From Gammaproteobacteria bacterium (GTDB lineage: Bacteria > Pseudomonadota > Gammaproteobacteria > Steroidobacterales > Foliamicaceae): DNA of 64,000 nt. The DNA lies in assembly GCA_011523505.1 (NCBI GenBank), contig WTGP01000019.1, positions 223,980 through 287,979 on the forward strand, in the 5' to 3' direction. Below, piece by piece: positions 28,049 through 36,839 of the stretch (position 1 is the first letter of the stretch; each line of letters opens with the position of its first letter). The position numbers and the translations under genes were made by a program. The notes under the pieces were generated by a model. That model was not told the origin of the DNA, did no database searches, and was given only the letters and a program-made list of their open reading frames with translations.

Positions 28049-30943
28049 CTATCGCTGGTAGCTGAAACGCAGGTAGCCGACGCGGCCGGGAAGGTCGTGC
28101 GCGACGAGGCTCATGCCGATCACTCCGCAGGGGAAGCACAGCGGAGGGTCCACGTCGAACAGGTTGTTGAACCCCAGTGAAATGGTCCAGCGTTCACCCA
28201 TGGCCCGCGGGGTGTAGCCGATCCTGAGGTCGGTGTAGAGAACGGAGTCCACCGCGCTTCCGCCCTCCAGCTCCATCTCGTCGGTCCAGCGGAAACTGAG
28301 CGCGCCGCTCCACCGGTCCTTCATCCATTCGATGTCCGTCACCCAGCGCAATTCCGGGAAGGCGCGCTGAAAGGTCTCGTCGGTGTGCGTTCCGGTCCGG
28401 TCGGTCCGCGTCTGCGTGCCGTCGGCGTTGGCGGTGCGCTCGACGTACTCGCTCAGCAACGTCGCATTGAAGGCTGCCCTGAACCAGCCGATGCGCCACT
28501 CGGGACTGTCGTAGGCCAGTTGCACGTCCCAGCCGGCAGCTTCGATGGCGCCGATGTTCTGCAGCCGGTTGTCGATGACCTCCAGCGTGCCGCCCGCGGT
28601 GCGTGGCGTCAGGTCGCAGAAGAACGGATCGAGCGTGGCGACGCATGCGGCCAGCACGTCGCCGGGGTTCCGGCCCTGCATGGCCTCGTCGATCTCCAGG
28701 CGGTAGTAGTCGATCGATGCCGTGAGTCCCCCGCCGGCGCCGAATTGCCGGCTCCACACAGCGCCCAGGGTCAGGCCATGGGACTCCTCCGGGTCCAGCG
28801 AGCGGTTGCCGGCCGAAATCGCGGTCAGTTGCGGGTTGGTCTGCACGAAAGACGGCGGCACGCCCAGGGAAGCGCAGTTGGCGACGATGGACTGCGGCTG
28901 GGGCGCGTCGCGGCCTCCGTTGGCGGAGCCGAACTGTCCAAGCACGTCCGAGCAGGGATCCACGAAGGTGAAATGCTCCTGCGCCGCGCCCCCGAACAGT
29001 TCGCCGATGCCGGGCGCCCGGAAGCCGGTCGAGGCCGACGCCCGCAGCGACAGGTCCTCGATGGGCCTGAGCAGCATGCCGGCCTTGTAGGTGGTTTCCG
29101 TTCCGAAGGTGCTGTAGTCGGACGCGCGCGCGGCCAGGTTCAGTTCCCAGTAGCGGGCGCCGGAGTCGAGCAGGGGCATGCTCAATTCGGCGTAGTACTC
29201 CGCGGCCCTGAATCCGCCGTCCGTCCGGCCCGCCGGAACCCCGGCGGTCTCGCCGCGCTCGGCAACCGGGTCGGGACGGAACCAGCCGGCGTGGTCCCTC
29301 CACTCCACGCCGGCGGAAAACCCGGCTTCCCCGGCCGGAAGGCTGAAGACGTCGCCCGTTACGTTGATGGCCGCGTTCTTCAGCGTCTGGCGGCTGGAAT
29401 CGCGTTGCGTATAGCCGACGAAATCGAGCATTTCGCGGGTGATGGAGCCTTTGCCGTCGGGCCCCTGGCCGCCGAAGAAATTGAACGGGACGCAGCCCGG
29501 GGTGGCGGCGCATTCGTCCGGGTCGCCCATCGCAATCTGCAATCTGGCGGCGTTGTGGGAGTTGTACTTCGTCTGCCCGCCGTCGTTCTCGCCGTAGCTG
29601 GCGTGGATCTCCCAGAGGAAATCGCGGTCCAGGAATTCGAATTCGCCGTTCAGTCCGGCGGTGGCGAACGCGGTATTGACCCGCTGGTAGAACAGGCGGC
29701 GGCCGGACTCCAGCGGCCGGCGGCCGAAGAAGAGCAGCGTCCCGGCGGCCGGAGACAGGTCCACGCCGAAGGGGTTGTAGGGGTTGCGCGCCGAGATGAA
29801 GAAGTTCTCGGCGATGCGGCTGCCGCAGCCGCTGCCCAGGCACAGCGGTTCGGGGGCGGCCTTGGTGGCCGATGAACGCCGCGTGAAGGAAGCCGTGGCG
29901 AAGAACTCCAGGCCCGCGCCCAGCTCGCCGCGCGCGCTCGCAAACAGGTTGAAGCGCTCGTTGGGCGTGCGCAGGTAGTTGTAGTCGGAGCCGTTGTAGT
30001 TGAAGCGGTCCCCGGCCGTGAAGGCATGGAAATCGCCGGACGCCGGGTCGGTCGGATCGAAGCGCGGAATGTTGGCGCCGCCGTCGTTCAGCACGCCGTC
30101 GTTGAGCGTGATGCTGGCGCCGGAAGCTAAATTGGGGCCGAACACGAAGCGGCCCTGCGGAGTGAACGAAGAGCACAGGGATTGGGCCACGTCGCAACTC
30201 GTGGCGTCGGGGTTGGGAAAAGCCGAACGTGCGCGGCCGGCCGTGTTCACGCCGCCCTCGCTGCGCCAGCTTGCGCTGAGGAAAAAACGGGTGCGTTCGC
30301 CTCCGCCCCATTTGAGGTCCAGCGCCGTGGATTCACCGTCTCTCTCGCTGAGGTGGGCGCCGGACTGCACGTTCACGCGGAAGCCGTCGAAGTCCCGGTC
30401 GGTAATGATGTTCACAACGCCGCCTATGGCGTCGGACCCGTACACCGCCGATGCGCCGTCCTGCAGGATCTCGATGCGCCGTATCGCGTTGTCGGGAAGG
30501 GTGTTGAGGTCCACCGTTCCGGGCACGCCCGAAGCCGAGGCGCCCGCAATCCAGCGGCGGCCGTCCACCAGCACCAGGGTGCGCTTGGCGCCGATGTTGC
30601 GGAGCGCGATCTGCGCCGACCCCGCGCCGATTCCGGAACCGTCCTGGGGGAAGCCCAGATTTCCCGGCACATTGAACTGCGAATTCAGGGCGGAGCCGGC
30701 AATAGGCAGGTTCTGCAACGCGTCGCCCAGGTTGGTGAGGCCCGTATTCTCAAGCTGGTCCATGCCGATCCGCAGGACTCCGGTGGCATCGTTGATCGGA
30801 TCGCGCCGAATGCGCGAACCCGTAACCACCACCTCTTCGATTACCGCATCCTGCCCGCCGCCGGGAACCTGGGCGGGCGCGGAGGCCCCGCCCAGCAAAC
30901 AGACGGCGGCGATTGCCGCCCGCAAAGACCTGGTTGCTTTCAT
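28049..30943 (-). CDS. TonB-dependent outer-membrane receptor
   Basis: A 964-residue receptor. Signal peptide (MKATRSLRAAIAAVCLLGG), then a TonB box-like stretch IEEVVVTGSRI, the plug domain with LVLVDGRRW, IEILQDGASAVYGSDAIGGVVNI, and a 22-strand-type barrel rich in aromatic/charged alternation. The final residues read RFSYQR rather than ending in an aromatic. I chose ATG 30943 because it begins the signal peptide; ATG 30979 would add 12 unrelated residues. The type resembles the broad iron-complex/glycan receptor class; substrate unknown. No ligand-processing gene is adjacent. Confidence 0.9.
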   Translation of the reverse strand: MKATRSLRAAIAAVCLLGGASAPAQVPGGGQDAVIEEVVVTGSRIRRDPINDATGVLRIGMDQLENTGLTNLGDALQNLPIAGSALNSQFNVPGNLGFPQDGSGIGAGSAQIALRNIGAKRTLVLVDGRRWIAGASASGVPGTVDLNTLPDNAIRRIEILQDGASAVYGSDAIGGVVNIITDRDFDGFRVNVQSGAHLSERDGESTALDLKWGGGERTRFFLSASWRSEGGVNTAGRARSAFPNPDATSCDVAQSLCSSFTPQGRFVFGPNLASGASITLNDGVLNDGGANIPRFDPTDPASGDFHAFTAGDRFNYNGSDYNYLRTPNERFNLFASARGELGAGLEFFATASFTRRSSATKAAPEPLCLGSGCGSRIAENFFISARNPYNPFGVDLSPAAGTLLFFGRRPLESGRRLFYQRVNTAFATAGLNGEFEFLDRDFLWEIHASYGENDGGQTKYNSHNAARLQIAMGDPDECAATPGCVPFNFFGGQGPDGKGSITREMLDFVGYTQRDSSRQTLKNAAINVTGDVFSLPAGEAGFSAGVEWRDHAGWFRPDPVAERGETAGVPAGRTDGGFRAAEYYAELSMPLLDSGARYWELNLAARASDYSTFGTETTYKAGMLLRPIEDLSLRASASTGFRAPGIGELFGGAAQEHFTFVDPCSDVLGQFGSANGGRDAPQPQSIVANCASLGVPPSFVQTNPQLTAISAGNRSLDPEESHGLTLGAVWSRQFGAGGGLTASIDYYRLEIDEAMQGRNPGDVLAACVATLDPFFCDLTPRTAGGTLEVIDNRLQNIGAIEAAGWDVQLAYDSPEWRIGWFRAAFNATLLSEYVERTANADGTQTRTDRTGTHTDETFQRAFPELRWVTDIEWMKDRWSGALSFRWTDEMELEGGSAVDSVLYTDLRIGYTPRAMGERWTISLGFNNLFDVDPPLCFPCGVIGMSLVAHDLPGRVGYLRFSYQR

Positions 30944-30990
30944 CGTGCTGTCCGGCGCCCCCGTCCCGCCGCTTCTCATCAGGTTACGGG

Positions 30991-32145
30991 CTAACCGAAG
31001 CGCAAGCCCTTGCGGTAGGCCTCGCCTGCCGCTTCGTTGTCGTCCAGCTCCTCGAGCATCTCGGCCAGTTCGCGCCAGCCGCCGCGTGACTCCTCAAGGC
31101 CTAGCGAGGTCTCGATATAGGAGCGTGCCTTGCCCCACAGCTTCGCCTTGCGGCACAAACGTCCGAGCGCCAGCAGCAGCGCGGCGTCTTGCGGGTTCTC
31201 CGCCAGCCAGCCTTCGGCATGGCGGATGGCTGCCGGGACGTCGCGAAGTTCGAGTTCGCCGTAGGCGCCGGCCAGCTCCGGGTTCCATTGCGCGTCGAGA
31301 CGGCGTCGAAGGCCCTGCTCGGCAAGCTCGTGGGCGCCGTTGCGCATCAGCGCGCGTGCATGGGCCAGCGCCAGCTTCTCGTTGCCGCGCAAGTCGCGCG
31401 GGATCTCTCCCCAGAGGCGCTGCACGCGGCGCGCATCGCTCGCTTCGCCCAGCAGGCCGGTATAGGCCGTGACGGTCCAGATGGCCGCGTCGCCGGCGGC
31501 CGTCTGCCCGTGCTTGCGCAGCGCCTTGAGGCGCCGGGCCGCCTCCGCCCATTCCTGCCGCTGTAATTGCAGCGGAATGAACAGGCGCAGGGCCTGCAGG
31601 TGCCTTGGCTCGCGTTCGAGTATCCCGGCGAGATGGCTCATGGCCGCGGCCTGCTCGCCGGAGCCCAAGTGCAGTTCCGCCCGCTCCAGCGCGACCGCGT
31701 CGCGCGCCTCCGGCTGGGCCTTCTCGGCCAGCGCAAACCAGTGGTCCCGGCGTTCGGCATCGCCGGAACCATGCGCCAGGCGGGCGGCCGCCAGGTATTG
31801 CAGCACCGGCGCCTGGCTTCGGTCCGCGGACCTGGCCAGCAGCCGCTCGGCGCGGGCGAGCCGGCCGGCGGCCAGCGCCGTAAGGCCGCGCGCGACGCGC
31901 CGGCCGGTGCGCCTGGCGCTCGCCTTCGCCGCGCGTTCGGCCACCAGCCGCGGCGCCTGGCGGATCCTGCGCAACAGCCCGGCCACGAACAGCAGCAGGG
32001 CGAGCAGGACGATGAGTATGGGAACGGTCATCTCCACCGCCCAACCCTGGAAGGAGATGAGCACGTAGCCGGCGTCCCCGGCAAGGAACTGCGCCGCCAC
32101 CGCCACCAGCAGCAGCACCAGGACCACGATCAGCCCGGCGCGCAT
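30991..32145 (-). CDS. hemY: HemY-like membrane protein (porphyrin-locus TPR protein)
   Basis: A 384-residue protein with two N-terminal transmembrane helices (residues 4-24 and about 41-60) and a long helical part with TPR-like repeats (for example ALFVAG-distal segments DAALLLALGRLCRKA). This is the HemY_N family found at the end of hemCDXY in Gammaproteobacteria; it is not the protoporphyrinogen oxidase sometimes given the same name, and its exact role is unknown. I start at ATG 32145, one base after the hemX stop; a longer frame lies within hemX. Confidence 0.85.
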   Translation of the reverse strand: MRAGLIVVLVLLLVAVAAQFLAGDAGYVLISFQGWAVEMTVPILIVLLALLLFVAGLLRRIRQAPRLVAERAAKASARRTGRRVARGLTALAAGRLARAERLLARSADRSQAPVLQYLAAARLAHGSGDAERRDHWFALAEKAQPEARDAVALERAELHLGSGEQAAAMSHLAGILEREPRHLQALRLFIPLQLQRQEWAEAARRLKALRKHGQTAAGDAAIWTVTAYTGLLGEASDARRVQRLWGEIPRDLRGNEKLALAHARALMRNGAHELAEQGLRRRLDAQWNPELAGAYGELELRDVPAAIRHAEGWLAENPQDAALLLALGRLCRKAKLWGKARSYIETSLGLEESRGGWRELAEMLEELDDNEAAGEAYRKGLRFG

Positions 32146-32146
32146 G

Positions 32147-33262
32147 TCAATCGGCGCGGATGTTCCGCAGGCGTTGCAGCGAGGACGCGATATCGGGCGC
32201 GTCCCGTCCCTGCGCCAGCTCCAGCAACTCGTCGATGTCGGCCAGCGTATCGGAAACGTCCGGATCGTCCCCCGCGTAGAGGCGCGACAGGCGACCGCGG
32301 GCGGCAACCAGGGCCGCGGAGTACGCCTGCAGATCGCCCTGGATGTAGGCCAGGCGCGCCAGGTGCAGTTCCGCCGCCAGCAAGCGCTGCAGCATTTCCG
32401 TATCGGTATCGGTCAGGAGCGTATCGACGCTGCCCTCGGTGCGCCGCACCGTGATCAGCGAGCGCAGTGCGCGCCGGGTGCTGGCCAGCGCCCGCTGCCA
32501 CCCCCGGTCCGGAAGTTCTTCCGCGCCGGGCGCTTCGCCGGCCGAGGGCCGGAGGTCCGGTTTCAGACCCTCGACCCTGGAAAGCAGGGCGCCCAGGCGC
32601 ACCACCACGCCCTGGATGTCGCGGGCCGGCATCCTTTCCAGCGCCCGCGCCTGCTCCTGCAATTCCGCCCGCACGGCGCCGTAGCGGGGATCGCCCACCT
32701 GGGCCAGCAGATCCAGCGCTTCGCGGACGGCCAGCGCGGCGCCTTCATAGTCGCGCGCAAACCGGTTCTGACGGTCGGCCAGGGCCAGCAGGTTGTCGGC
32801 CGCGTCGAGGCGCCAGCGCACCTGCTGGCCCGCGGGGCGGCTTCCCAGCGACTCCAGCGCCCGTTCGGCCGCGGCCAGTCGCACTTCCAGCGCGTCGCGC
32901 ATCCGCTCGGACGCCCGCCGCGCGGCCTCGGCATCGGCCGCCTGCTGTGCGGCGTCCGCATCGCGGCGGCCCTCAAGCTCTCCCAGCCGTGCCTCGAGTT
33001 GCCCGATTTCGGCAACATTTTGCTCGAGTTCCGCAACGCGGGACGGAATACCGGCCAGGTAGTCGTACCAGAGCCAGAAGCCCGCCGCGAATACGATCAG
33101 CGGGATCAGCCACAACCACCACAGGCGCCTGCGGGGAGCCGCTTTTCCGGTCTTCGGCGAATCGGCCTGCGCGGGAGGGCTGCCGGCGGAAGCGGCCTTC
33201 TTCGCAGCGCCGGCTTTCGGCTTCGCCGCCTTGCCGGGGGGGTTCGATTTTGCTCCCGCCAT
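32147..33262 (-). CDS. hemX: HemX-like protein (uroporphyrinogen-III C-methyltransferase family annotation)
   Basis: A 371-residue bitopic protein: a cytosolic Lys/Ala/Pro-rich N-terminus (1-45), one transmembrane helix at about 48-70 (WWLWLIPLIVFAAGFWLW), then a coiled coil (VAELEQNVAEIGQLEARL) and a periplasmic helical domain. The HemX family is often labelled uroporphyrinogen-III C-methyltransferase but lacks the SAM site; it is thought to assist tetrapyrrole synthesis. It precedes hemY in a tight pair. hemC and hemD, its usual upstream partners, are absent; the gene is instead divergent from ubiK. Confidence 0.85.
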   Translation of the reverse strand: MAGAKSNPPGKAAKPKAGAAKKAASAGSPPAQADSPKTGKAAPRRRLWWLWLIPLIVFAAGFWLWYDYLAGIPSRVAELEQNVAEIGQLEARLGELEGRRDADAAQQAADAEAARRASERMRDALEVRLAAAERALESLGSRPAGQQVRWRLDAADNLLALADRQNRFARDYEGAALAVREALDLLAQVGDPRYGAVRAELQEQARALERMPARDIQGVVVRLGALLSRVEGLKPDLRPSAGEAPGAEELPDRGWQRALASTRRALRSLITVRRTEGSVDTLLTDTDTEMLQRLLAAELHLARLAYIQGDLQAYSAALVAARGRLSRLYAGDDPDVSDTLADIDELLELAQGRDAPDIASSLQRLRNIRAD

Positions 33263-33375
33263 ACGGTCCTCCGGTGCAATCCGGCTAGTCTATCAACTCG
33301 GCGCGATATTTCTCCGCTTATGCGGACAATTCGATACTGGACAAACGGGCGGCCGATAACGCAACCTTGCGGGCC

Positions 33376-33618
33376 ATGAACGACGAATTCATTTCCGATC
33401 TGGCCCGGCGCCTGCGCAAGCTGGTGCCGCCCTCGGCCCAGGGAGCGGCGAAAGACCTGGAAACCAATTTCCGGGCCCTGCTCCAGTCCGCCCTGGGCCG
33501 GGGCGACTACGTGACCTTCGAGGAATTCGAGGCGCAGAAGCGCGTGCTTGAGCGCACGCGCAGGAAAGTCGAGGCGCTGGAGCAGGCCCTGGCGGAGATC
33601 GAACCGCAACGCAACTGA
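33376..33618 (+). CDS. ubiK: ubiquinone biosynthesis accessory factor UbiK
   Basis: An 80-residue protein of the BMFP/UbiK family, which forms a coiled-coil trimer with UbiJ in the soluble ubiquinone-synthesis complex. The N-terminal FISDLARRLRKLVPPS and the YVTFEEFEAQKRVLERTRRK region are diagnostic, the latter leading into a leucine-heptad helix. I start at ATG 33376; an upstream in-frame TTG is less likely. Its pairing with comM (26 bp downstream) is common in Gammaproteobacteria. Confidence 0.88.
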   Translation: MNDEFISDLARRLRKLVPPSAQGAAKDLETNFRALLQSALGRGDYVTFEEFEAQKRVLERTRRKVEALEQALAEIEPQRN

Positions 33619-33643
33619 CGGGGCCGGCGGGCCAGGGAAGGCA

Positions 33644-35149
33644 GTGAATCCATCGACGATCCACACGAGCGCGCTCAACGGCGTCGACGCCCCCAGCGTC
33701 ACCGTGGAAGTGGGCATCACCAACGGACTGCCGGGCATCACCATCGTGGGCCTGGCCAGGAAGGAAGTTCGGGAAAGCGCCTCGCGGGTGCGCCACGCGC
33801 TGCGGAGTTCGAAATTCGAGATGCCGCTGAGCAGCATCACGGTAAACCTGGCGCCCGTGGAGTTGCCCAAGAGCGGCGGACGCTACGACATCCCCATTGC
33901 GCTGGGGATCCTGGCGGCAAGCAAGCAGATCGACCCGGCGATACTGGCGGGGGTGGAGTTCCTCGGCGAGTTGGCGCTGACCGGCGCGCTGCGGCCCGTC
34001 CCAGGCGTGCTGCCTTCGTTGCTCGCGGCCTCCCGGCGCGGCAGGACGCTGTTTCTGCCCAAGGCCAACTCCTCCGAGGCGGGGCTGGTGAAGGCGGCGC
34101 GCGCGGTAGCGGTGACCGACCTCAGGCAGCTTGTGGACTGCCTTTACGCGCATGGCGAACCCGAGCGCGTCGCCTACAGCGGCGACCGCGTCCGGGCGGC
34201 GGCATACCCCGAGCTGAAAGACGTGATTGAAATGGCGCAGGCCAAGCGGGCAATGGAGATCGCCGCGGCCGGGGGGCATAACCTGCTGTTGAGCGGACCG
34301 CCGGGCGCGGGCAAGAGCATGCTGGCCAAGCGCTTTCCCGGCCTCCTTCCGCCCATGAGCGAGGAGGAAGCGCTGGAAACCGCGAGCCTGCATTCGCTCA
34401 AGGGCATCACGCTGGAGGAGAGCTGGCGGCGGCGGCCCTTCCGCAACCCCCATCACACCTGCTCGGTCGCCGCGCTGGTCGGCGGCGGCGCGCGGCCCAC
34501 TCCGGGCGAAATCTCCCTCGCCCACAACGGGGTGCTGTTCCTCGACGAGTTGCCGCAGTTCCGCCGAGACGCCCTGGAATCCCTGCGCGAACCGCTGGAA
34601 ACCCGCAACATCGTGGTGTCCAGGGCCCGTTACACGGTCACCTTTCCGGCGCGCTTCCAGTTGCTGGCGGCAATGAATCCCTGTCCTTGCGGCTTCGTAG
34701 GCGATCCGCAGCGCGAATGCCGTTGCACTCCGGAGGCGGTGCGCCGCTACCAGGGACGGATATCCGGACCGTTCCTCGACCGCGTCGACCTGCGGGTGCA
34801 TGTCTGCCGTCCGGCGCGCCCCATCCTGGCCGACGATCCCCGCGACGGAAATGGAATCTCAAGCGCCCAGGTCCGGACGCGGGTCGTGGAAGCCCGGGAA
34901 ATACAGATGGACCGAAGCGCGAAATGCAATGCCGAGCTGAAGGACGTCGAACTCCGGGTCCACTGCCACCCGCGGCAGGACGGACGAGCCCTGCTTGAGC
35001 ACGCCGCTGAAAAACTTGCGCTTTCGCCGCGCGCATGCGCACGAATCCTCAAGGTGGCCCGCACGATCGCCGACCTGGAATCGGCCGTCCGCGTGGCCGA
35101 GCGCCACATCGCCGAAGCCCTGGCCCTGCGCGGAAGCGGTTTTTCCTGA
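33644..35149 (+). CDS. comM: ComM/YifB-family Mg-chelatase-like AAA+ ATPase
   Basis: A 501-residue AAA+ protein; ComM is a hexameric branch-migration helicase acting in natural transformation. The N-terminal ChlI-type domain starts HTSALNGVDAPSVTVEV; Walker A is GPPGAGKSMLAKRFPG, Walker B LFLDELPQF, and the C-terminal Mg-chelatase domain has SPRACARILKVARTIADLE. I chose GTG 33644, with AGGGA 7 nt upstream (33634-33640 region) and a protein start matching family members. With dprA it supports DNA uptake or recombination capacity. Confidence 0.93.
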   Translation: MNPSTIHTSALNGVDAPSVTVEVGITNGLPGITIVGLARKEVRESASRVRHALRSSKFEMPLSSITVNLAPVELPKSGGRYDIPIALGILAASKQIDPAILAGVEFLGELALTGALRPVPGVLPSLLAASRRGRTLFLPKANSSEAGLVKAARAVAVTDLRQLVDCLYAHGEPERVAYSGDRVRAAAYPELKDVIEMAQAKRAMEIAAAGGHNLLLSGPPGAGKSMLAKRFPGLLPPMSEEEALETASLHSLKGITLEESWRRRPFRNPHHTCSVAALVGGGARPTPGEISLAHNGVLFLDELPQFRRDALESLREPLETRNIVVSRARYTVTFPARFQLLAAMNPCPCGFVGDPQRECRCTPEAVRRYQGRISGPFLDRVDLRVHVCRPARPILADDPRDGNGISSAQVRTRVVEAREIQMDRSAKCNAELKDVELRVHCHPRQDGRALLEHAAEKLALSPRACARILKVARTIADLESAVRVAERHIAEALALRGSGFS

Positions 35150-35170
35150 ATGCGGGCGGCCGCAACCCGA

Positions 35171-35208
35171 TTGACGCTCGGATCGAAATGTGTAAGATTC
35201 ATACACAT
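35171..35208 (+). promoter_or_regulatory. sigma70-type promoter with overlapping palindromic operator for vapBC
   Basis: TTGACG (35171-35176) and TAAGAT (35193-35198) are separated by 16 bp. A perfect 7-bp inverted repeat, ATGTGTA (35188-35194) and TACACAT (35202-35208) around 7 nt, covers the -10. This is the position expected for autorepression by the ribbon-helix-helix antitoxin encoded 26 bp downstream. Confidence 0.65.
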
Positions 35209-35233
35209 CCGTATCCCTTATGAGTTTTTTTGC

Positions 35234-35509
35234 ATGGCCCGCGTTCAACTGATCATGCCCGACAAGGACCGGGATCGCTTCGTTCACCAGGCCCGGAGGG
35301 AGGGCATGACCCTGAGCGCCTGGCTCCGGGCGGCAGCGCATCAGAGGCTTGGAAGTCAGCAGGAGTCCCGTCTCTTCCGCAATGCAGAGGATCTGCAGGC
35401 GTTCTTCCGCCAGTGCGATGAGCTGGAAGGACCCGAAAAGGAACCCGACTGGGAGCAGCACCTGCGGGTGATCGAACAATCTCGCGGACGCGGCTCCTCC
35501 GGAACATGA
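35234..35509 (+). CDS. ribbon-helix-helix antitoxin (VapB-type)
   Basis: A 91-residue protein whose first 40 residues fit the ribbon-helix-helix fold: a beta strand ARVQLIMP, then two helices (DKDRDRFVHQARREG and SAWLRAAAHQRL). The acidic C-terminal part (DELEGPEKEPDW) would wrap the toxin. I start at ATG 35234, just after the palindrome-bearing promoter; the longer frame lies mostly upstream of it. It overlaps the PIN-domain gene by 4 bp (ATGA), the usual antitoxin-first TA layout. Confidence 0.75.
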   Translation: MARVQLIMPDKDRDRFVHQARREGMTLSAWLRAAAHQRLGSQQESRLFRNAEDLQAFFRQCDELEGPEKEPDWEQHLRVIEQSRGRGSSGT

Positions 35510-35886
35510 TCTTCGTCGACTCCAATGTCTTCATGTACGTGGTGGGGCGGCCCCACCCGCTTCGGGAAAACGCCCGGGCGTTCTTCGCCGAGGCACTGAA
35601 CGACCAGTCCCGTCTATGCACCTCGGCGGAGGTGGTCCAGGAAATGTTGCACTACTACCTTCCGGTCGGCCGCATCAGGACGCTGGATGCCGCCCTTGCC
35701 CTGGTCGAGAGGACGCGCACCGAGGTTTGGCCGCTGGAACTGGAGGACGTTACGCTGGCGCGGCAACTCCAGGAACAACTGCCCGCACTGACGGCGCGCG
35801 ACCTGTGTCATCTCGCCTGCTGCCGCCGGCGCGGCGTCCGCGAAATCAAGACTTTCGATCGGGCGCTCGGCGCCGTTCGCGTCTAG
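35506..35886 (+). CDS. PIN-domain ribonuclease toxin (VapC family)
   Basis: A 126-residue PIN-fold protein with the acidic residues of the nuclease: D5 in IFVDSNVF, a glutamate in TSAEVVQEML, an aspartate in ARDLCHLA and one in KTFDRAL. VapC toxins cut tRNA or rRNA loops to slow growth, and are neutralised by the antitoxin encoded upstream. Its stop overlaps the convergent DUF2909 gene by 3 bp. A VapBC pair is clear; the RNA target is not. Confidence 0.85.
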   Translation: MIFVDSNVFMYVVGRPHPLRENARAFFAEALNDQSRLCTSAEVVQEMLHYYLPVGRIRTLDAALALVERTRTEVWPLELEDVTLARQLQEQLPALTARDLCHLACCRRRGVREIKTFDRALGAVRV

Positions 35887-36092
35887 CGCCGATAGATGCC
35901 GCCGGGCTCGATCAGGCCGAGCCACCAGAACAGGACGATCAGCAGGAAAAGAGCCGCGGAAAGCGCAACGCGCCAGGCGAGCGAGCGCACCATTCGGCCC
36001 GGATCGCCCTTTGCGGACACCATGTGGTACAAACCCGACCCCAGGCTGGCGATAATAGCCAGCAGCAGCACGACGATGAGTGCTCGAATCAT
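35883..36092 (-). CDS. DUF2909 family twin-transmembrane protein
   Basis: A 69-residue membrane protein with two helices (residues 3-22 and 42-62) and a basic loop (GDPGRMVRSLAWR) between them. It matches the DUF2909 family, usually encoded within cytochrome c oxidase clusters next to surf1. I start at ATG 36092, giving the normal family length (about 65-70). It is divergent from surf1 (24 bp between starts), so both may share a short regulatory region. Confidence 0.75.
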   Translation of the reverse strand: MIRALIVVLLLAIIASLGSGLYHMVSAKGDPGRMVRSLAWRVALSAALFLLIVLFWWLGLIEPGGIYRR

Positions 36093-36116
36093 CTTCCTGT
36101 TCCGGCGCGAAACCGC

Positions 36117-36839
36117 ATGATAACTCCGCCTTCCCACCGGCGCTCCGGCGTCCGCAACCTCCTGCTCATGTTCCTGGGCCTGGCGGTGTTCGGCTCGCTG
36201 GGGACCTGGCAATTGAACCGCTCCGCGGAAAGGCGGGCGGTGCTGGACGCGTTCGAAAGCGCCGAGGCGTCGCCGCCTGTAAGCGGCCTGGAGTCGGTGC
36301 CGGCCGGCGGAGACAACACGCGGGTGCGCCTGACCGGGCGCTACCTGGCGGATACCCAGGTTTTACTCGACAACATGACCCACGAGGGCATGCGGGGCTA
36401 CCACGTCCTGACGCCGCTCGAAACGGCCGGCGGCCTGGTGATGGTGAATCGTGGTTTTTTGGCCGGCGGGCCGGACCGTTCGGAACTGCCCGGCCTGGCG
36501 GTAAGCGGCGGCGAGCGCGAGGTGGTCGGAATTGCGGTCCCGTACTTCCGGCGGGGCCTACGCCTGGAGGAAGAGGCCGCGGAGGCCGCCTGGCCGCGAC
36601 GGATGGTCTATCCGACCGCCGATCAGTTGCGCGGCCTGTTCGATTCGGCGCTGCCCGATTACCAGGTCCTGCTGGACGGCGAAGAGCCGGACGGTTACGT
36701 GCGGGCCTGGCGTCCCTACGGCATGGCGCCGGAGCGGCATCTGGCCTACGCCGTGCAATGGTACGGCCTGGCCGCGGCCGCTGCCGGGATCTGGCTGGCG
36801 GTAACCTTGAGACGCGGGAGAAAGCGGGATGCGAATTAA
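36117..36839 (+). CDS. SURF1 family cytochrome oxidase assembly protein
   Basis: A 240-residue inner-membrane protein with transmembrane helices near both ends (about 13-30 and 215-232). Family motifs GTWQLNRSAERRAVLD after helix 1, the NRGF stretch, and the YAVQWYGLA motif before helix 2 are visible. SURF1 helps insert heme a into subunit I of cytochrome c oxidase. It overlaps the next gene by 11 bp. The oxidase structural genes are not in the window. I chose ATG 36117; much longer frames run into the vapC region. Confidence 0.88.
   Translation: MITPPSHRRSGVRNLLLMFLGLAVFGSLGTWQLNRSAERRAVLDAFESAEASPPVSGLESVPAGGDNTRVRLTGRYLADTQVLLDNMTHEGMRGYHVLTPLETAGGLVMVNRGFLAGGPDRSELPGLAVSGGEREVVGIAVPYFRRGLRLEEEAAEAAWPRRMVYPTADQLRGLFDSALPDYQVLLDGEEPDGYVRAWRPYGMAPERHLAYAVQWYGLAAAAAGIWLAVTLRRGRKRDAN

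Noticed and set aside
30991..32145. HemY as protoporphyrinogen oxidase
   Set aside because: No FAD-binding GxGxxG motif; the protein is the unrelated two-helix TPR-type HemY of Gammaproteobacteria.
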